DNA of 64,000 nt from positions 62,001 to 126,000 of the forward strand of contig NZ_PXNN01000003.1 in the NCBI RefSeq assembly GCF_003007685.1, written 5' to 3'. The DNA is from Marinobacter halophilus. Its GTDB lineage: Bacteria > Pseudomonadota > Gammaproteobacteria > Pseudomonadales > Oleiphilaceae. Shown here in pieces: positions 27,454 through 38,030 of this stretch. The translations under genes and the position numbers were made by a program. Position 1 is the first letter of the stretch. Every line of letters starts with the position of its first letter. A model generated the notes under the pieces. It was not told where the DNA came from, did not search any database, and saw only the letters and a program-made list of their open reading frames with translations.

Positions 27454-28751
27454 GGTTCAGGTTTCTCCAGCACGGCGTAGAAAAAGCCGTCATGGCTGTC
27501 CGGGTCCGGAAGTAACTGGCGGCCAGTGTCCATGTTTCGGCCCCACGCTGCCTCTATCTGAATCAGCTGTGCCTGTTCCTGCTGTTTCAGGAATCGTTGG
27601 ATTATACGGTGGTTTTCCTGGGGAAACACCGAGCAGGTGGCATACACCAGCCGGCCTCCCGGTTTCAGGACAGACCACATGGCTTGCAGCAGGCCCAGTT
27701 GAATACCGGCCAGTGGCACAATATCGGACTCCCGGCGCAACAATTTGATGTCCGGGTGCCGGCGAATCACGCCGGTGGCGCTGCAGGGCACGTCCAGCAG
27801 AATACGGTCGAAGGCTTGGCCGTCCCACCATTGCCCGGTGTTCGCGGCATCGGCCTCGGTCAGAGTGGCGATCAAGTCAAGGCGGTCCAGGTTTTCCTGC
27901 ACTCGAGGCAGGCGTTCGGCAGATTCGTCGATGGCTACCACTTCGGTAAGCCCGGCACAGGCTTCCAGAATGGCGCAGGTTTTTCCGCCCGGCGCGGCGC
28001 AGGCGTCCAGCACCCGCTGGCCTGGCTGCAAATCCAGCAGGGTAGTACACAGCTGGGCAGCTTCGTCCTGAACGCTGGCGGCGCCATCGTCGAACCAGGG
28101 CAGGCGGTCGACCGGCACCGGGCGCTCCAGTTGAATACCGTAAGGGGCGAATCGGGTGGCCAGGGCGCCGATACCGGCTTCGGCCAGCAGATTCAGGTAC
28201 TCATCCCGGCTGAAGCGCAAGGCGTTTACCCGCAGGGTCATCGGTGCCTGGGTATTGTTGGCGCCCAGAATGGCCTGCCAGTCATCGGGCCAGTTGTGTT
28301 TCAGTTTTTCGATCATCCACATCGGGTGGCTGAAGCGACTGCTGTCGTCTTCGGGTTCCGGCGCGCCTTCCCGCTCGGCGGCACGCAGTACACCGTTGAC
28401 CAGGCCGGTCAGGTGCGGTTTGTCCAGTTCACGGCAAGCTTCGACGGTTTCGTTGAGGATCGCGTAGGTGGCCTGCTCACTGAACCGGAGCTGGAACAGG
28501 GCGACCAGCATCAGGTGGTGGACTACCCGGTCTGGCTTGCGCAGGGGTTTTTTCAGGCGCTGGTTAAGTTCACCGTCGAGCCGGTGAAACCAGCGACAGC
28601 TGCCGTAGCAGATCGCCTGCAGCTGGGGCCGTTGTTCCGGCGGCAGCTGGCTCAAGGCCACGGGCAGGCATTGTGACAACGACTGGCCATTCTCCACGGC
28701 CAGCAACACATTGGCAGCGACGGCGCGAAACGGCAGGGGCTGATAAGCCAT
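27450..28751 (-). CDS. rsmB: 16S rRNA m5C967 methyltransferase RsmB
   Basis: 433 aa. The N-terminal NusB-like helical domain (residues 1-140) is followed by the methyltransferase core: [17 protein letters not shown] for AdoMet binding, [17 protein letters not shown] with the PC catalytic cysteine, and [13 protein letters not shown] with the second cysteine. It methylates C967 of 16S rRNA. The start is 2 bp from the fmt stop, so it belongs to the fmt-rsmB-trkA operon. Confidence 0.97.
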   Translation of the reverse strand: MAYQPLPFRAVAANVLLAVENGQSLSQCLPVALSQLPPEQRPQLQAICYGSCRWFHRLDGELNQRLKKPLRKPDRVVHHLMLVALFQLRFSEQATYAILNETVEACRELDKPHLTGLVNGVLRAAEREGAPEPEDDSSRFSHPMWMIEKLKHNWPDDWQAILGANNTQAPMTLRVNALRFSRDEYLNLLAEAGIGALATRFAPYGIQLERPVPVDRLPWFDDGAASVQDEAAQLCTTLLDLQPGQRVLDACAAPGGKTCAILEACAGLTEVVAIDESAERLPRVQENLDRLDLIATLTEADAANTGQWWDGQAFDRILLDVPCSATGVIRRHPDIKLLRRESDIVPLAGIQLGLLQAMWSVLKPGGRLVYATCSVFPQENHRIIQRFLKQQEQAQLIQIEAAWGRNMDTGRQLLPDPDSHDGFFYAVLEKPEP

Positions 28752-28753
28752 GG

Positions 28754-29689
28754 TCAGTGCAGCTCCTGTTCGGGCATCAGTACCGGTTTACCGCCGTTGA
28801 TCAGATCGCTCACGCTCAGGGCGCGGGTGCCGGGCAGTTGTACCGAGGTGATTCTGAGGCTGCCGGTGCCGCAGGCCACGTCGATGCCTTCCCGTTCCCG
28901 GCAAAGCACCGTGCCGGGGGCTTGGTCACTTTCCTGCGCCACCGCCCTGGCCTGATGAATGCGAATCCGCTGCTCGCCCAGATCGGTAAAGGTGCCGGGC
29001 CAGGGGTTGAAGGCGCGGATCAGCCGTTCGATTTCTGGCGCACTTCGGGTCCAGTCGATATGACCGTCTTCTTTTGACAGCTTGTGGGCATAGCAGGCGT
29101 CATCGTCGTTCTGGGATTCGCCGGCCAATTTGCCTCCAGCCAGCTTCGCCAGCGCCTCAACGATGGCTTCGCCGCCCAGATCCGCCAGGCGGTCGTGCAG
29201 CGTACCGCCGGTGTCGTCCGGGTTGATCGGGGTGGCCACCTTTAACAGCATGTCGCCGGTATCCAGGCCTACATCCATCTGCATGATGGTAATGCCGGTG
29301 TCGGCATCGCCAGCGGCAATGGCGCGCTGAATCGGGGCCGCGCCGCGCCAGCGCGGTAACAGCGAGGCGTGGATGTTCAGGCAGCCGTGGCAGGGAATGT
29401 CCAGCACCGCTTTGGGCAGAATCAGGCCGTAGGCCGCGACGATCATCACGTCCGGTCGAAGTGCCGCCAGTTCCTGTTGGGCGTCTTCTGGCTTCAGGCT
29501 TGCTGGCTGGAACACCGGAATGTCGGCATCCAGGGCCACCTGTTTGACCGGGCTCAGCATCAGTTTGCGGCCACGACCGGCGGGGCGATCCGGCTGGCTG
29601 TATACGCCGACCACGTTATGGCCGGCGCCTAACAGAGCCTTCAGGGCAATAGCAGCAAAATCCGGCGTTCCGGCAAAAACTATGCGCAC
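28754..29689 (-). CDS. fmt: Methionyl-tRNA formyltransferase
   Basis: 311 aa from a GTG start at 29687-29689, chosen because the family begins (M/V)RIVFAGTPDFAA; the extra residues of the longer frame do not fit. It shows AYGLILPKAVLDIP, NIHASLLPRWRGAAPIQ with the catalytic Asn/His region, MDVGLDTGDML and the C-terminal anticodon-arm domain FNPWPGTF. It formylates initiator Met-tRNA. The ribosome site is weak, which with the GTG start suggests modest translation. A hairpin terminator lies between def and fmt, so fmt may also have its own promoter. Confidence 0.96.
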   Translation of the reverse strand: MRIVFAGTPDFAAIALKALLGAGHNVVGVYSQPDRPAGRGRKLMLSPVKQVALDADIPVFQPASLKPEDAQQELAALRPDVMIVAAYGLILPKAVLDIPCHGCLNIHASLLPRWRGAAPIQRAIAAGDADTGITIMQMDVGLDTGDMLLKVATPINPDDTGGTLHDRLADLGGEAIVEALAKLAGGKLAGESQNDDDACYAHKLSKEDGHIDWTRSAPEIERLIRAFNPWPGTFTDLGEQRIRIHQARAVAQESDQAPGTVLCREREGIDVACGTGSLRITSVQLPGTRALSVSDLINGGKPVLMPEQELH

Positions 29690-29723
29690 GGTGGTGTTAT
29701 CTCTGTGTCGTTGAATACGAAAA

Positions 29724-29743
29724 GACCGGGTCGCAACCCGGTC
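29724..29743 (-). terminator. Hairpin terminator between def and fmt
   Basis: GACCGGGT - CGCA - ACCCGGTC, 8-bp stem. On the minus strand it is followed by TTTTCG, a short T-run, so it may partly stop transcription leaving def before fmt. Confidence 0.55.
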
Positions 29744-29771
29744 CTGAATTCGGTTCGATGTCAAGTGCTGC

Positions 29772-30275
29772 TCAGGCGCTCTGCTTATGGAGCTTTTCCA
29801 GCTTCTTGCGAATGCGGGTGCGCTTGAGAGAGCTGAGGTAATCAACAAACAGTTTGCCGTTCAGGTGGTCCATCTCGTGCTGGATACATACCGCCAGAAG
29901 GCCGGTGGCTTCCAGCACAAAGTCTTCACCGTTGCGATCTTTGGCGGTAATCCGGCAATGCTCGATGCGCTTCACATCTTCGTAAAAGCCGGGCACCGAC
30001 AGGCAGCCTTCCTGCATGGCTTCAAGCTCGCCATCCAGAACGTCTATTTTCGGGTTGATAAACACCCGGGGTTCGCTGTTGTCGTCCGACACATCCATCA
30101 CGATGATCTGTTTGTGGACATTCACCTGGGTAGCGGCCAGGCCAATGCCGGGGGCATCGTACATGGTCTCGAACATATCGTCGATCAGCTTTCGGGTGTC
30201 GTCGGTTACCTCGTCAACCGGCTTGGCGATAGTGCGAAGACGGGGGTCCGGGTACTCAAGAATCTCTAGTATCAT
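29772..30275 (-). CDS. def: Peptide deformylase
   Basis: 167 aa with all three active-site motifs: GIGLAATQ (motif 1), EGCLSVPG with the metal-binding Cys (motif 2) and QHEMDHLNG with the two His ligands and the catalytic Glu (motif 3). It removes the N-formyl group from nascent proteins and works with Fmt, encoded next. The C-terminus is basic ([15 protein letters not shown]), as in E. coli. It diverges from tsaP. Confidence 0.98.
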   Translation of the reverse strand: MILEILEYPDPRLRTIAKPVDEVTDDTRKLIDDMFETMYDAPGIGLAATQVNVHKQIIVMDVSDDNSEPRVFINPKIDVLDGELEAMQEGCLSVPGFYEDVKRIEHCRITAKDRNGEDFVLEATGLLAVCIQHEMDHLNGKLFVDYLSSLKRTRIRKKLEKLHKQSA

Positions 30276-30574
30276 AGTGCTTTGGCTTCTCTGAAATGCG
30301 ACGGCGGTCTGCGCAAATTTTCTTCACGAATCTATCATGAAGCGATTGTGATGTTGCTATTATCCGATAAATTACCGATTGAGTACAAACTGATCAGTTA
30401 ATAGTTAAAATCTTTCAGCCACGCTGCAGAATTTACTCGAAGAACAAAAGATAACATCACAAATCTCCGGACTTCTTCTATAGTATCGGGAATAACAACG
30501 TAATAAGCTGCGAGAATACTGCGGTGACATTACTGAACGCAAAGATTCAAGGCACGCGATCAAGGATATAGACA
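30276..30574. promoter_or_regulatory. AT-rich divergent promoter region between def and tsaP
   Basis: About 300 bp clearly richer in A/T than its surroundings, with no frame worth calling. It must carry the promoters of def (leftward) and tsaP (rightward). TATAGT at 30479-30484 is a possible -10 box on the plus strand; I see no matching good -35 box. Confidence 0.4.
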
Positions 30575-31591
30575 ATGAGGAAATTGTTGTACGCTCTGGC
30601 AGCCACTACGCTGCTGTTTACTTCCTGGGCCCAGGCACAACCGGAGCTAAGGTCTGATCATCCTGAGCGTTACACTGTCGTCAAAGGGGATACCCTCTGG
30701 GACATTTCAGCGCGATTCCTGAACAATCCGTGGTACTGGCCGGAAATCTGGCACGTCAATCCGCAGGTTGGTAATCCCCACCTAATTTATCCAGGCGATC
30801 GTCTCGCTCTGGTGTATATCGATGGCAAGCCCCGGATCACCAAGGTGACCAGCAACGATGTCATCAAGCTGTCTCCCCAGATTCGCTCAGAAGTGATTGA
30901 TACCCCGATCCCTGCGATTCCGCTGGATGCTATCAGCAGCTTTTTGACCGACACCCGTATCGTATCGCCCAATGAGATCAACGGTGCGCCCTACGTGCTG
31001 GAAGGGGAAGACGGCCGCATCATTACGGGTGCTGGCGACCGGGTGTATGCCCGCGGCCAGAAGCCGGCCGATCGCGTCGGCATTTTCCGCCGCAGCAAAG
31101 AGTTTGTGGATCCGGAAACCGGCGAGTTTCTCGGCCTGGAAGCCCGCAGCATTGCTCGTGGTACGATCACCGCGGAAAACAGCGATGTGCTGACCCTGAT
31201 GCTCACCCGTTCCAGTGAGGAAGTGCGCATTGGTGACCGCGTGCTGGTTAACGAAGACCGTGGTCTGACCACCAATTTCGTGCCCAGTTCACCCGATGAG
31301 GATATTCAGGGCGTGATGATCTCGGTTGACGGTGGCGTCAATCAGATCGGTCAGTACAACGTGGTCGCCATTAACCGTGGTGAGCGCGAGGGCCTGCAGG
31401 CCGGTAACGTACTGGCAGTGATGAAGGCTGGCAACATGGTGCGTGACCCGGTCACCGGTGAAACCATTGAATTGCCGTCCGAGCGCGCCGGCCTGCTGAT
31501 GGTGTTCCAGACCTATGAGAAAATGAGCTATGGTCTGGTGCTTCAGGCAACTCGTCCGCTGTCCGTGGGTGATCGGGTAACCAATCCCTGA
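30575..31591 (+). CDS. tsaP: LysM-domain protein, TsaP-like (type IV pilus secretin-associated)
   Basis: 338 aa. A signal peptide (MRKLLYALAATTLLFTSWAQA) is followed by one LysM repeat at about 32-80 (RYTVVKGDTLWDISARFLNNPWYWPEIWHVN ... LIYPGDRL) that binds peptidoglycan. The rest is a beta-rich domain. In pseudomonads the gene at this exact place, between def and dprA, encodes TsaP, which anchors the PilQ secretin to the cell wall; the assignment here rests on domain layout and on that synteny. Acts in the periplasm. It probably starts an operon with dprA, though a strong hairpin lies between them. Confidence 0.87.
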   Translation: MRKLLYALAATTLLFTSWAQAQPELRSDHPERYTVVKGDTLWDISARFLNNPWYWPEIWHVNPQVGNPHLIYPGDRLALVYIDGKPRITKVTSNDVIKLSPQIRSEVIDTPIPAIPLDAISSFLTDTRIVSPNEINGAPYVLEGEDGRIITGAGDRVYARGQKPADRVGIFRRSKEFVDPETGEFLGLEARSIARGTITAENSDVLTLMLTRSSEEVRIGDRVLVNEDRGLTTNFVPSSPDEDIQGVMISVDGGVNQIGQYNVVAINRGEREGLQAGNVLAVMKAGNMVRDPVTGETIELPSERAGLLMVFQTYEKMSYGLVLQATRPLSVGDRVTNP

Positions 31592-31619
31592 TACCACGCG
31601 CACGTTAGTCATAAGAGTA

Positions 31620-31647
31620 AATGGCCGGGCAGGATAGCCCGGCCATT
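31620..31647 (+). terminator. Hairpin between tsaP and dprA
   Basis: AATGGCCGGGC - AGGATA - GCCCGGCCATT, an 11-bp perfect stem with a 6-nt loop; only a broken T-run (GTCGTTTT) follows. A likely attenuator or terminator just after tsaP. Confidence 0.6.
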
Positions 31648-31668
31648 GTCGTTTTCAAGGATGAAATC

Positions 31669-32814
31669 ATGTCTGTCAAAATCGTTCTGCAATCCCCGAG
31701 TAGTCGCTGGCTGCTGCTGACACTTCTGCCCCGGTTCGGACTCAGGCAGCGTGAGCGTATTCTCGCCCACACCGACAGCCTGACCGATGTTTTCCAGATG
31801 AACGCCGCCACTCTCAAAGCCATGGGTCTGGCCAGTGATGCCGTCGAGGCGTTGATGGCCTGGCAGTCCGGTGACACCCAGCACGCCCTGCTGCGCGAGG
31901 CGCTGCGTATACAGGCGGTCTGTGCTGAGGCCGGTATTGCCCTCGTGGGCATGGGTGAGGCCGGCTATCCGGACGCACTCAGACATATCCACAACGCCCC
32001 GTTGTTGCTCTATTGCCGGGGTGACATCGAACTGCTATCCCGTGATCAGCTTGGCATTGTTGGCAGTCGCAACGCTACCCGTGCCGGCCTCGACCACGCC
32101 CGGCAGTTCGCCGGTGAGCTGAGCCGGCGTGGTCTGGTGATCACCAGCGGCCTGGCGCTGGGGATTGATGGCGCGGCCCACGCTGGCGCGCTCGATGCCG
32201 GCTTTCCGACCATTGCGGTGGTCGGCTGTGGCCTGGACCGGCTGTACCCCGCGCAACACCGCAAACTGGCTGGCCGCATTGCTGAGCAGGGCTTGATTGT
32301 GTCGGAGTACCCGCCCGGTACGCAGGCTCGGGCCGCTTACTTCCCACAGCGTAACCGGATCATCAGTGGCCTCAGCCGTGGCGTGCTGGTGGTTGAGGCC
32401 AGTCTGCGCAGCGGTTCTCTGATCACCGCCAGAACAGCCCTTGAGCAAGGTCGGGAAGTGTTCGCGATCCCCGGCTCTGTGCACAGCCCGGTGGCTCGCG
32501 GCTGTCACCAGTTGATCAAGCAGGGCGCCCGCCTGGTCGAGACCGTTGACGATATTCTGGAGGAACTGGGCACCTGGTGGTCCATGCACCCGGACTCTAC
32601 CGCTAACCAGGATGGGCCAGAATCGCCCGATACCTCCAGTCTGGACAGTCGGGAAATCGCGGTGTTCGAGGCTTTGGGGTATGATCCCCAGTCTACCGAT
32701 GCATTGAGCCTGGCTACTGGTTTGCCAGCCGATCAGTTGATGCAGTCGCTGTTGCTGCTGGAGCTTGAAGGCTTGGTAAATGCTGCGCCCGGAGGCTATC
32801 TTCGGGTTGCCTGA
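31669..32814 (+). CDS. dprA: DNA-processing protein DprA
   Basis: 381 aa from the ATG at 31669, preceded by AAGGA; the in-frame ATG at 31621 falls in the terminator stem and is rejected. The Rossmann-like core is clear: LGIVGSRNATRAGLDHARQFAGEL, GLVITSGLALGIDGAAHAGAL and EYPPGTQARAAYFPQRNRIISGLS. The C-terminal winged-helix domain (ALGYDPQSTDALSLATGLPADQLMQSL...) is present. DprA loads RecA onto incoming single-stranded DNA in natural transformation. It is followed by tsaC, hemF and aroE in the order seen in pseudomonads. Confidence 0.96.
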   Translation: MSVKIVLQSPSSRWLLLTLLPRFGLRQRERILAHTDSLTDVFQMNAATLKAMGLASDAVEALMAWQSGDTQHALLREALRIQAVCAEAGIALVGMGEAGYPDALRHIHNAPLLLYCRGDIELLSRDQLGIVGSRNATRAGLDHARQFAGELSRRGLVITSGLALGIDGAAHAGALDAGFPTIAVVGCGLDRLYPAQHRKLAGRIAEQGLIVSEYPPGTQARAAYFPQRNRIISGLSRGVLVVEASLRSGSLITARTALEQGREVFAIPGSVHSPVARGCHQLIKQGARLVETVDDILEELGTWWSMHPDSTANQDGPESPDTSSLDSREIAVFEALGYDPQSTDALSLATGLPADQLMQSLLLLELEGLVNAAPGGYLRVA

Positions 32815-32865
32815 GCCGTGCATTTTTTAAGCACAATGCCTGATTAGATGGCTGGAGAGTTGGCT

Positions 32866-35187
<2,322 letters not shown>

Positions 35188-35222
35188 CGCCGCTAGTCCG
35201 GGCCACGTTATAAGGGTTGTTC

Positions 35223-35996
35223 ATGGATATTCTCACGCTTGTCGGGTTGCTGGCCGGAATTCTGATCGTGGTGCTGGCCATGCTGGCCAACGCCACGGCA
35301 CTGACCTTCTTGAACTTACCTGGCCTGGCGATCGTGCTTGGCGGTACCTTTGCCGTTACGCTGATCAAGTTCCGGATGGCGTCGGTGGTGAGTGCGTTTA
35401 GCCTGGCCATGCGGACCGTATTCACCGACCGGTTGCCGCGGCCGGCAGAACTGATCCGGGAAGTGGGTGTGCTGGCCCGGGTGGTTCGTAAAGAAGGCGT
35501 ACTGGGCCTGGAAAATCACGAGACTGCCGACGAGTTTTTGCAAAAAGCCATCAATCTGTGCGTAGACGGTCATCCGCCAGAGCTGGTGGAAGAAGCCTTG
35601 CTGCAGGAATCCCAGCAGACCGCGGAACGTTACGAAGTGGCGGAGCGAGTGTTCCGGGGTATCGGCGAGTCGGCGCCGGCCATTGGTATGTTGGGTACCC
35701 TGGTGGGGCTGGTTCAGATGCTGAATACCCTGGATGACCCCTCTTCCATCGGTCCCGCCATGGCCGTTGCCTTGCTGACCACGCTGTACGGCGCCTTTCT
35801 GGCCCAGCTCATTGCCCTGCCCCTGGCGGACAAGCTGCAGTTGAAAGCCGAAGACGATTCCCGTAACCAGATGCTGATCATCACCTCCATGAAAAGCATT
35901 ATGCGCGGTGAAAACCCGAGGGTTATGACCGAGTTGCTGTCTTCGTACGTGACCCCGGAACACCGGACCAATCTGGAACCGGAGCGGGAGGCCTGA
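35223..35996 (+). CDS. pomA: Flagellar stator protein, PomA/MotA type
   Basis: 257 aa from the ATG at 35223 with TAAGGG before it. Four membrane segments are seen at about 3-22, 28-48, 147-167 and 180-200. The loop has the conserved charged region, and the third segment carries ESAPAIGMLGTLVGLVQML, the usual MotA/PomA channel helix. The short length and the partner's sequence favour the sodium-driven PomA class; ExbB/TolQ-like proteins are shorter and differ in the last helices. It forms the ion channel of the flagellar stator with the next gene. No other flagellar gene is in the window. Confidence 0.85.
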   Translation: MDILTLVGLLAGILIVVLAMLANATALTFLNLPGLAIVLGGTFAVTLIKFRMASVVSAFSLAMRTVFTDRLPRPAELIREVGVLARVVRKEGVLGLENHETADEFLQKAINLCVDGHPPELVEEALLQESQQTAERYEVAERVFRGIGESAPAIGMLGTLVGLVQMLNTLDDPSSIGPAMAVALLTTLYGAFLAQLIALPLADKLQLKAEDDSRNQMLIITSMKSIMRGENPRVMTELLSSYVTPEHRTNLEPEREA

Positions 35997-35999
35997 GGA

Positions 36000-36833
36000 T
36001 TGCAACCGGCACGGCCACTGAAAAAGAACGCAAACAAGAAACGCACACCGGACTGGATTGTCACCTTCGCGGACCTGGCAACCCTGCTGCTGACGTTTTT
36101 TATCCTGTTGTTGTCGTTTGCCGAGATGGACGCGGAAAAATACCGGGCCATGGCGAACTCCATGGCGCAGGCCTTTGGCTCCAGTAACGTGCTGGCGGAG
36201 GACATCGGCGGCTCGCCATTAACGCTGATTGAGGCCGACACCGTGTCGTTGCCAGAACCGTCCGACTCTCTGCAGGATCAGCCGGAGTTCATCGATGAAC
36301 GGACCGAGCGAGCCGAAGCCCGCCAGATACCCGGTGGCGTGCTGGACCTGGCTGGCCGTCTGATTCAGGAGCTGGAGGCGGAAGTTGCGTCGGAGGCGCT
36401 GCACGTCAATTACGACGAAGACAAAGTAGTTATTCGTTTTTCCGAGGAGGCGACGTTCCGTTCTGGCGACGCCGCCATCAAACCCGACATGATCCCGATC
36501 ATTGAGCGGGTGGTTCAGGTTCTGTCGGCCTGCACCGGCGATGTGGTGGTGTCTGGTCACACCGACGATGTGCCTATTTCCGGCGGCCGCTACCGCTCCA
36601 ACTGGGATTTATCCGCGGCTCGGGCGGTGTCTGTGGTGCATGAGCTGGTGTTGAACCGGCAGATCCCGGCCGATCAGGTGGTCGCCGCAGGCCGGGCAGA
36701 AACCCGCCCACTGGTTGCCAACGACAACTCGCAAAACCGCGCTGTTAACCGTCGCGTTGAGATCGCCATTCGTAATCCGGAATGTGACACGGCTGCGCCC
36801 ATCCGGGACCTGCCGGTGGAAATCCTGCCCTGA
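36000..36833 (+). CDS. pomB: Flagellar stator protein, PomB/MotB type (OmpA-like C-terminus)
   Basis: 277 aa from a TTG start at 36000; GGGAGG at 35985-35990 sits at good distance, and no ATG comes before the transmembrane helix. A single membrane segment at about 20-42 begins WIVTFADLATLLLTFFILLLSF with D25 as the ion-carrying residue; TFADL and SFAEMD match sodium-type PomB. The C-terminal OmpA-like peptidoglycan-binding domain shows SGHTDDVPISGGRYRSNWDLSAARA and GRAETRPLVANDNSQNRAVNRRVEI. It is encoded 3 bp after pomA and anchors the stator to the cell wall. Confidence 0.87.
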   Translation: MQPARPLKKNANKKRTPDWIVTFADLATLLLTFFILLLSFAEMDAEKYRAMANSMAQAFGSSNVLAEDIGGSPLTLIEADTVSLPEPSDSLQDQPEFIDERTERAEARQIPGGVLDLAGRLIQELEAEVASEALHVNYDEDKVVIRFSEEATFRSGDAAIKPDMIPIIERVVQVLSACTGDVVVSGHTDDVPISGGRYRSNWDLSAARAVSVVHELVLNRQIPADQVVAAGRAETRPLVANDNSQNRAVNRRVEIAIRNPECDTAAPIRDLPVEILP

Positions 36834-36948
36834 ACAGCGGCGGCTTATACTCTGAACGCAGATTCTCATAGTGGATTCATATAACTGGCTCAGATTCAAG
36901 GCCTTATACTTTGCGATCTACACTTATCCAATTTCAGGAGTGCTTAGC

Positions 36949-37266
36949 ATGAGCGGACCAGACAAGCCGAAAGTCATTGGCGAAGACTGGAGCGACGAAC
37001 GGGTCAAAAGCTTTCTGGACCTCTCGCCCTGGGACCAGAGCCTCAACCCGGATCATTACGTGCTCACCCGGGCGTACGAATCCATGCGTGCGGAAGACTT
37101 CGAACGTTTTATCGGGTTTTTTCTGGCCGCAGGCCGGGATCTGAACGCCGAAGACGCACGTGGCCAGACTCTGCTGGACCGGGTATCGCAGCATGGTCGC
37201 AGTGTCGATTACGCCCGTGCGCTGGCAAACGCCGGTGCAAAACGCACCGCCGCAGCCGGGCGCTGA
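36949..37266 (+). CDS. PA4642 family protein
   Basis: 105 aa from the ATG at 36949, which has CAGGAG eight bases upstream; the longer frame from 36871 adds residues unlike the family. The core KPKVIGEDWSDERVKSFLDL and the MRAEDFERFIGFFLAAGRDLNAEDARGQTLLD block match a small family of unknown function that I recall from Pseudomonas as PA4642. The C-terminal half resembles a single ankyrin-like repeat. Soluble; its role is unknown. Confidence 0.8.
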   Translation: MSGPDKPKVIGEDWSDERVKSFLDLSPWDQSLNPDHYVLTRAYESMRAEDFERFIGFFLAAGRDLNAEDARGQTLLDRVSQHGRSVDYARALANAGAKRTAAAGR

Positions 37267-37279
37267 GACCCACCCGGAA

Positions 37280-37819
37280 TTACGCCTGAGGCTCAAGGTA
37301 TTCGTTTTTGAGTTTTACGTAGTTGGCGGCGGTGTATCTGAAGAACGTTTTTTCCTTGTCGGTGAGCGCCCGGGCCTGCTTGCAGGGCGAACCTACGTAC
37401 AGGTAGCCAGACTCCAGGTGCTTGCCCGGCGGTACCAGGGTGCCGGCGCCAATGATCACCTCGTCTTCCACCACCGCGCCGTCCATCACCGTACAGCCCA
37501 TACCGACCAGCACCCGGCTGCCAATGGTGCACCCATGCAGCAGGGCTTTGTGGCCAACGGTGACGTCGTCACCAATGATCAGCGGCCAGCCACCCGGATT
37601 GAAATCACTGGCGTGGGTGATGTGTAGCACTGAGCCATCCTGGATGCTGCAGCGGTCGCCAATGCGGATCTTGTGCATGTCGCCGCGCACGACGGTCATC
37701 GGCCACACCGAGCAGTCTTCGCCGGTCATTACGTCGCCAATCACGACGGCACTCTCATCTACCCAGCTGCGTTCACCAAATTGTGGTGTGGTACCCTTGT
37801 GAGTTCGTATATTTGCCAT
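37280..37819 (-). CDS. Gamma-class carbonic anhydrase-like protein (left-handed beta-helix)
   Basis: 179 aa from the ATG at 37817-37819 (AAGGT upstream); the longer frame reads into the repeat element and is rejected. Hexapeptide repeats build a left-handed beta-helix, with the metal-site pattern VVRGDMHKIRIGDRCSIQDGSVLHITHA and VTVGHKALLHGCTI giving the three His ligands. The family includes YrdA and CaiE-like proteins, and catalytic activity varies. In P. aeruginosa the homologue is also next to prlC. Cytosolic. Confidence 0.92.
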   Translation of the reverse strand: MANIRTHKGTTPQFGERSWVDESAVVIGDVMTGEDCSVWPMTVVRGDMHKIRIGDRCSIQDGSVLHITHASDFNPGGWPLIIGDDVTVGHKALLHGCTIGSRVLVGMGCTVMDGAVVEDEVIIGAGTLVPPGKHLESGYLYVGSPCKQARALTDKEKTFFRYTAANYVKLKNEYLEPQA

Positions 37820-37856
37820 TACATATACCTTCTGACTGGCATAGATTTGGGAGTAA

Positions 37857-37973
37857 GGAGTCTTTGGGCGGGGCGCTTTCCAAAACACGCTCCTTCGGCA
37901 CATCCATGTGACGCTTGGGCTCCGCCATCCCTGGCTCCGCACATTTTTGGAAAGCGCCCCGCCCAAAGACTCC
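37857..37973. repeat. Long inverted repeat, 29-bp perfect arms
   Basis: Arms at 37857-37885 and 37945-37973 are perfect reverse complements (29 bp, GC-rich, ending in CCAAAA/TTTTGG). The 59-nt loop contains, on the minus strand, GGAGCCAGGGATGGCGGAGC and CACATGGATGTGCCGAAGGA, i.e. two related GGATG-centred units. It lies between the divergent carbonic anhydrase and prlC genes. It shares the long-arm design of the repeats at 40432, 61556 and 61741, but its loop is of another type. Confidence 0.85.
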
Positions 37974-38030
37974 CCAATCATCGGAGTTGCCTGAAAGTAC
38001 CTTAAACTGAAATAGCTGAGAAGGGGACTT

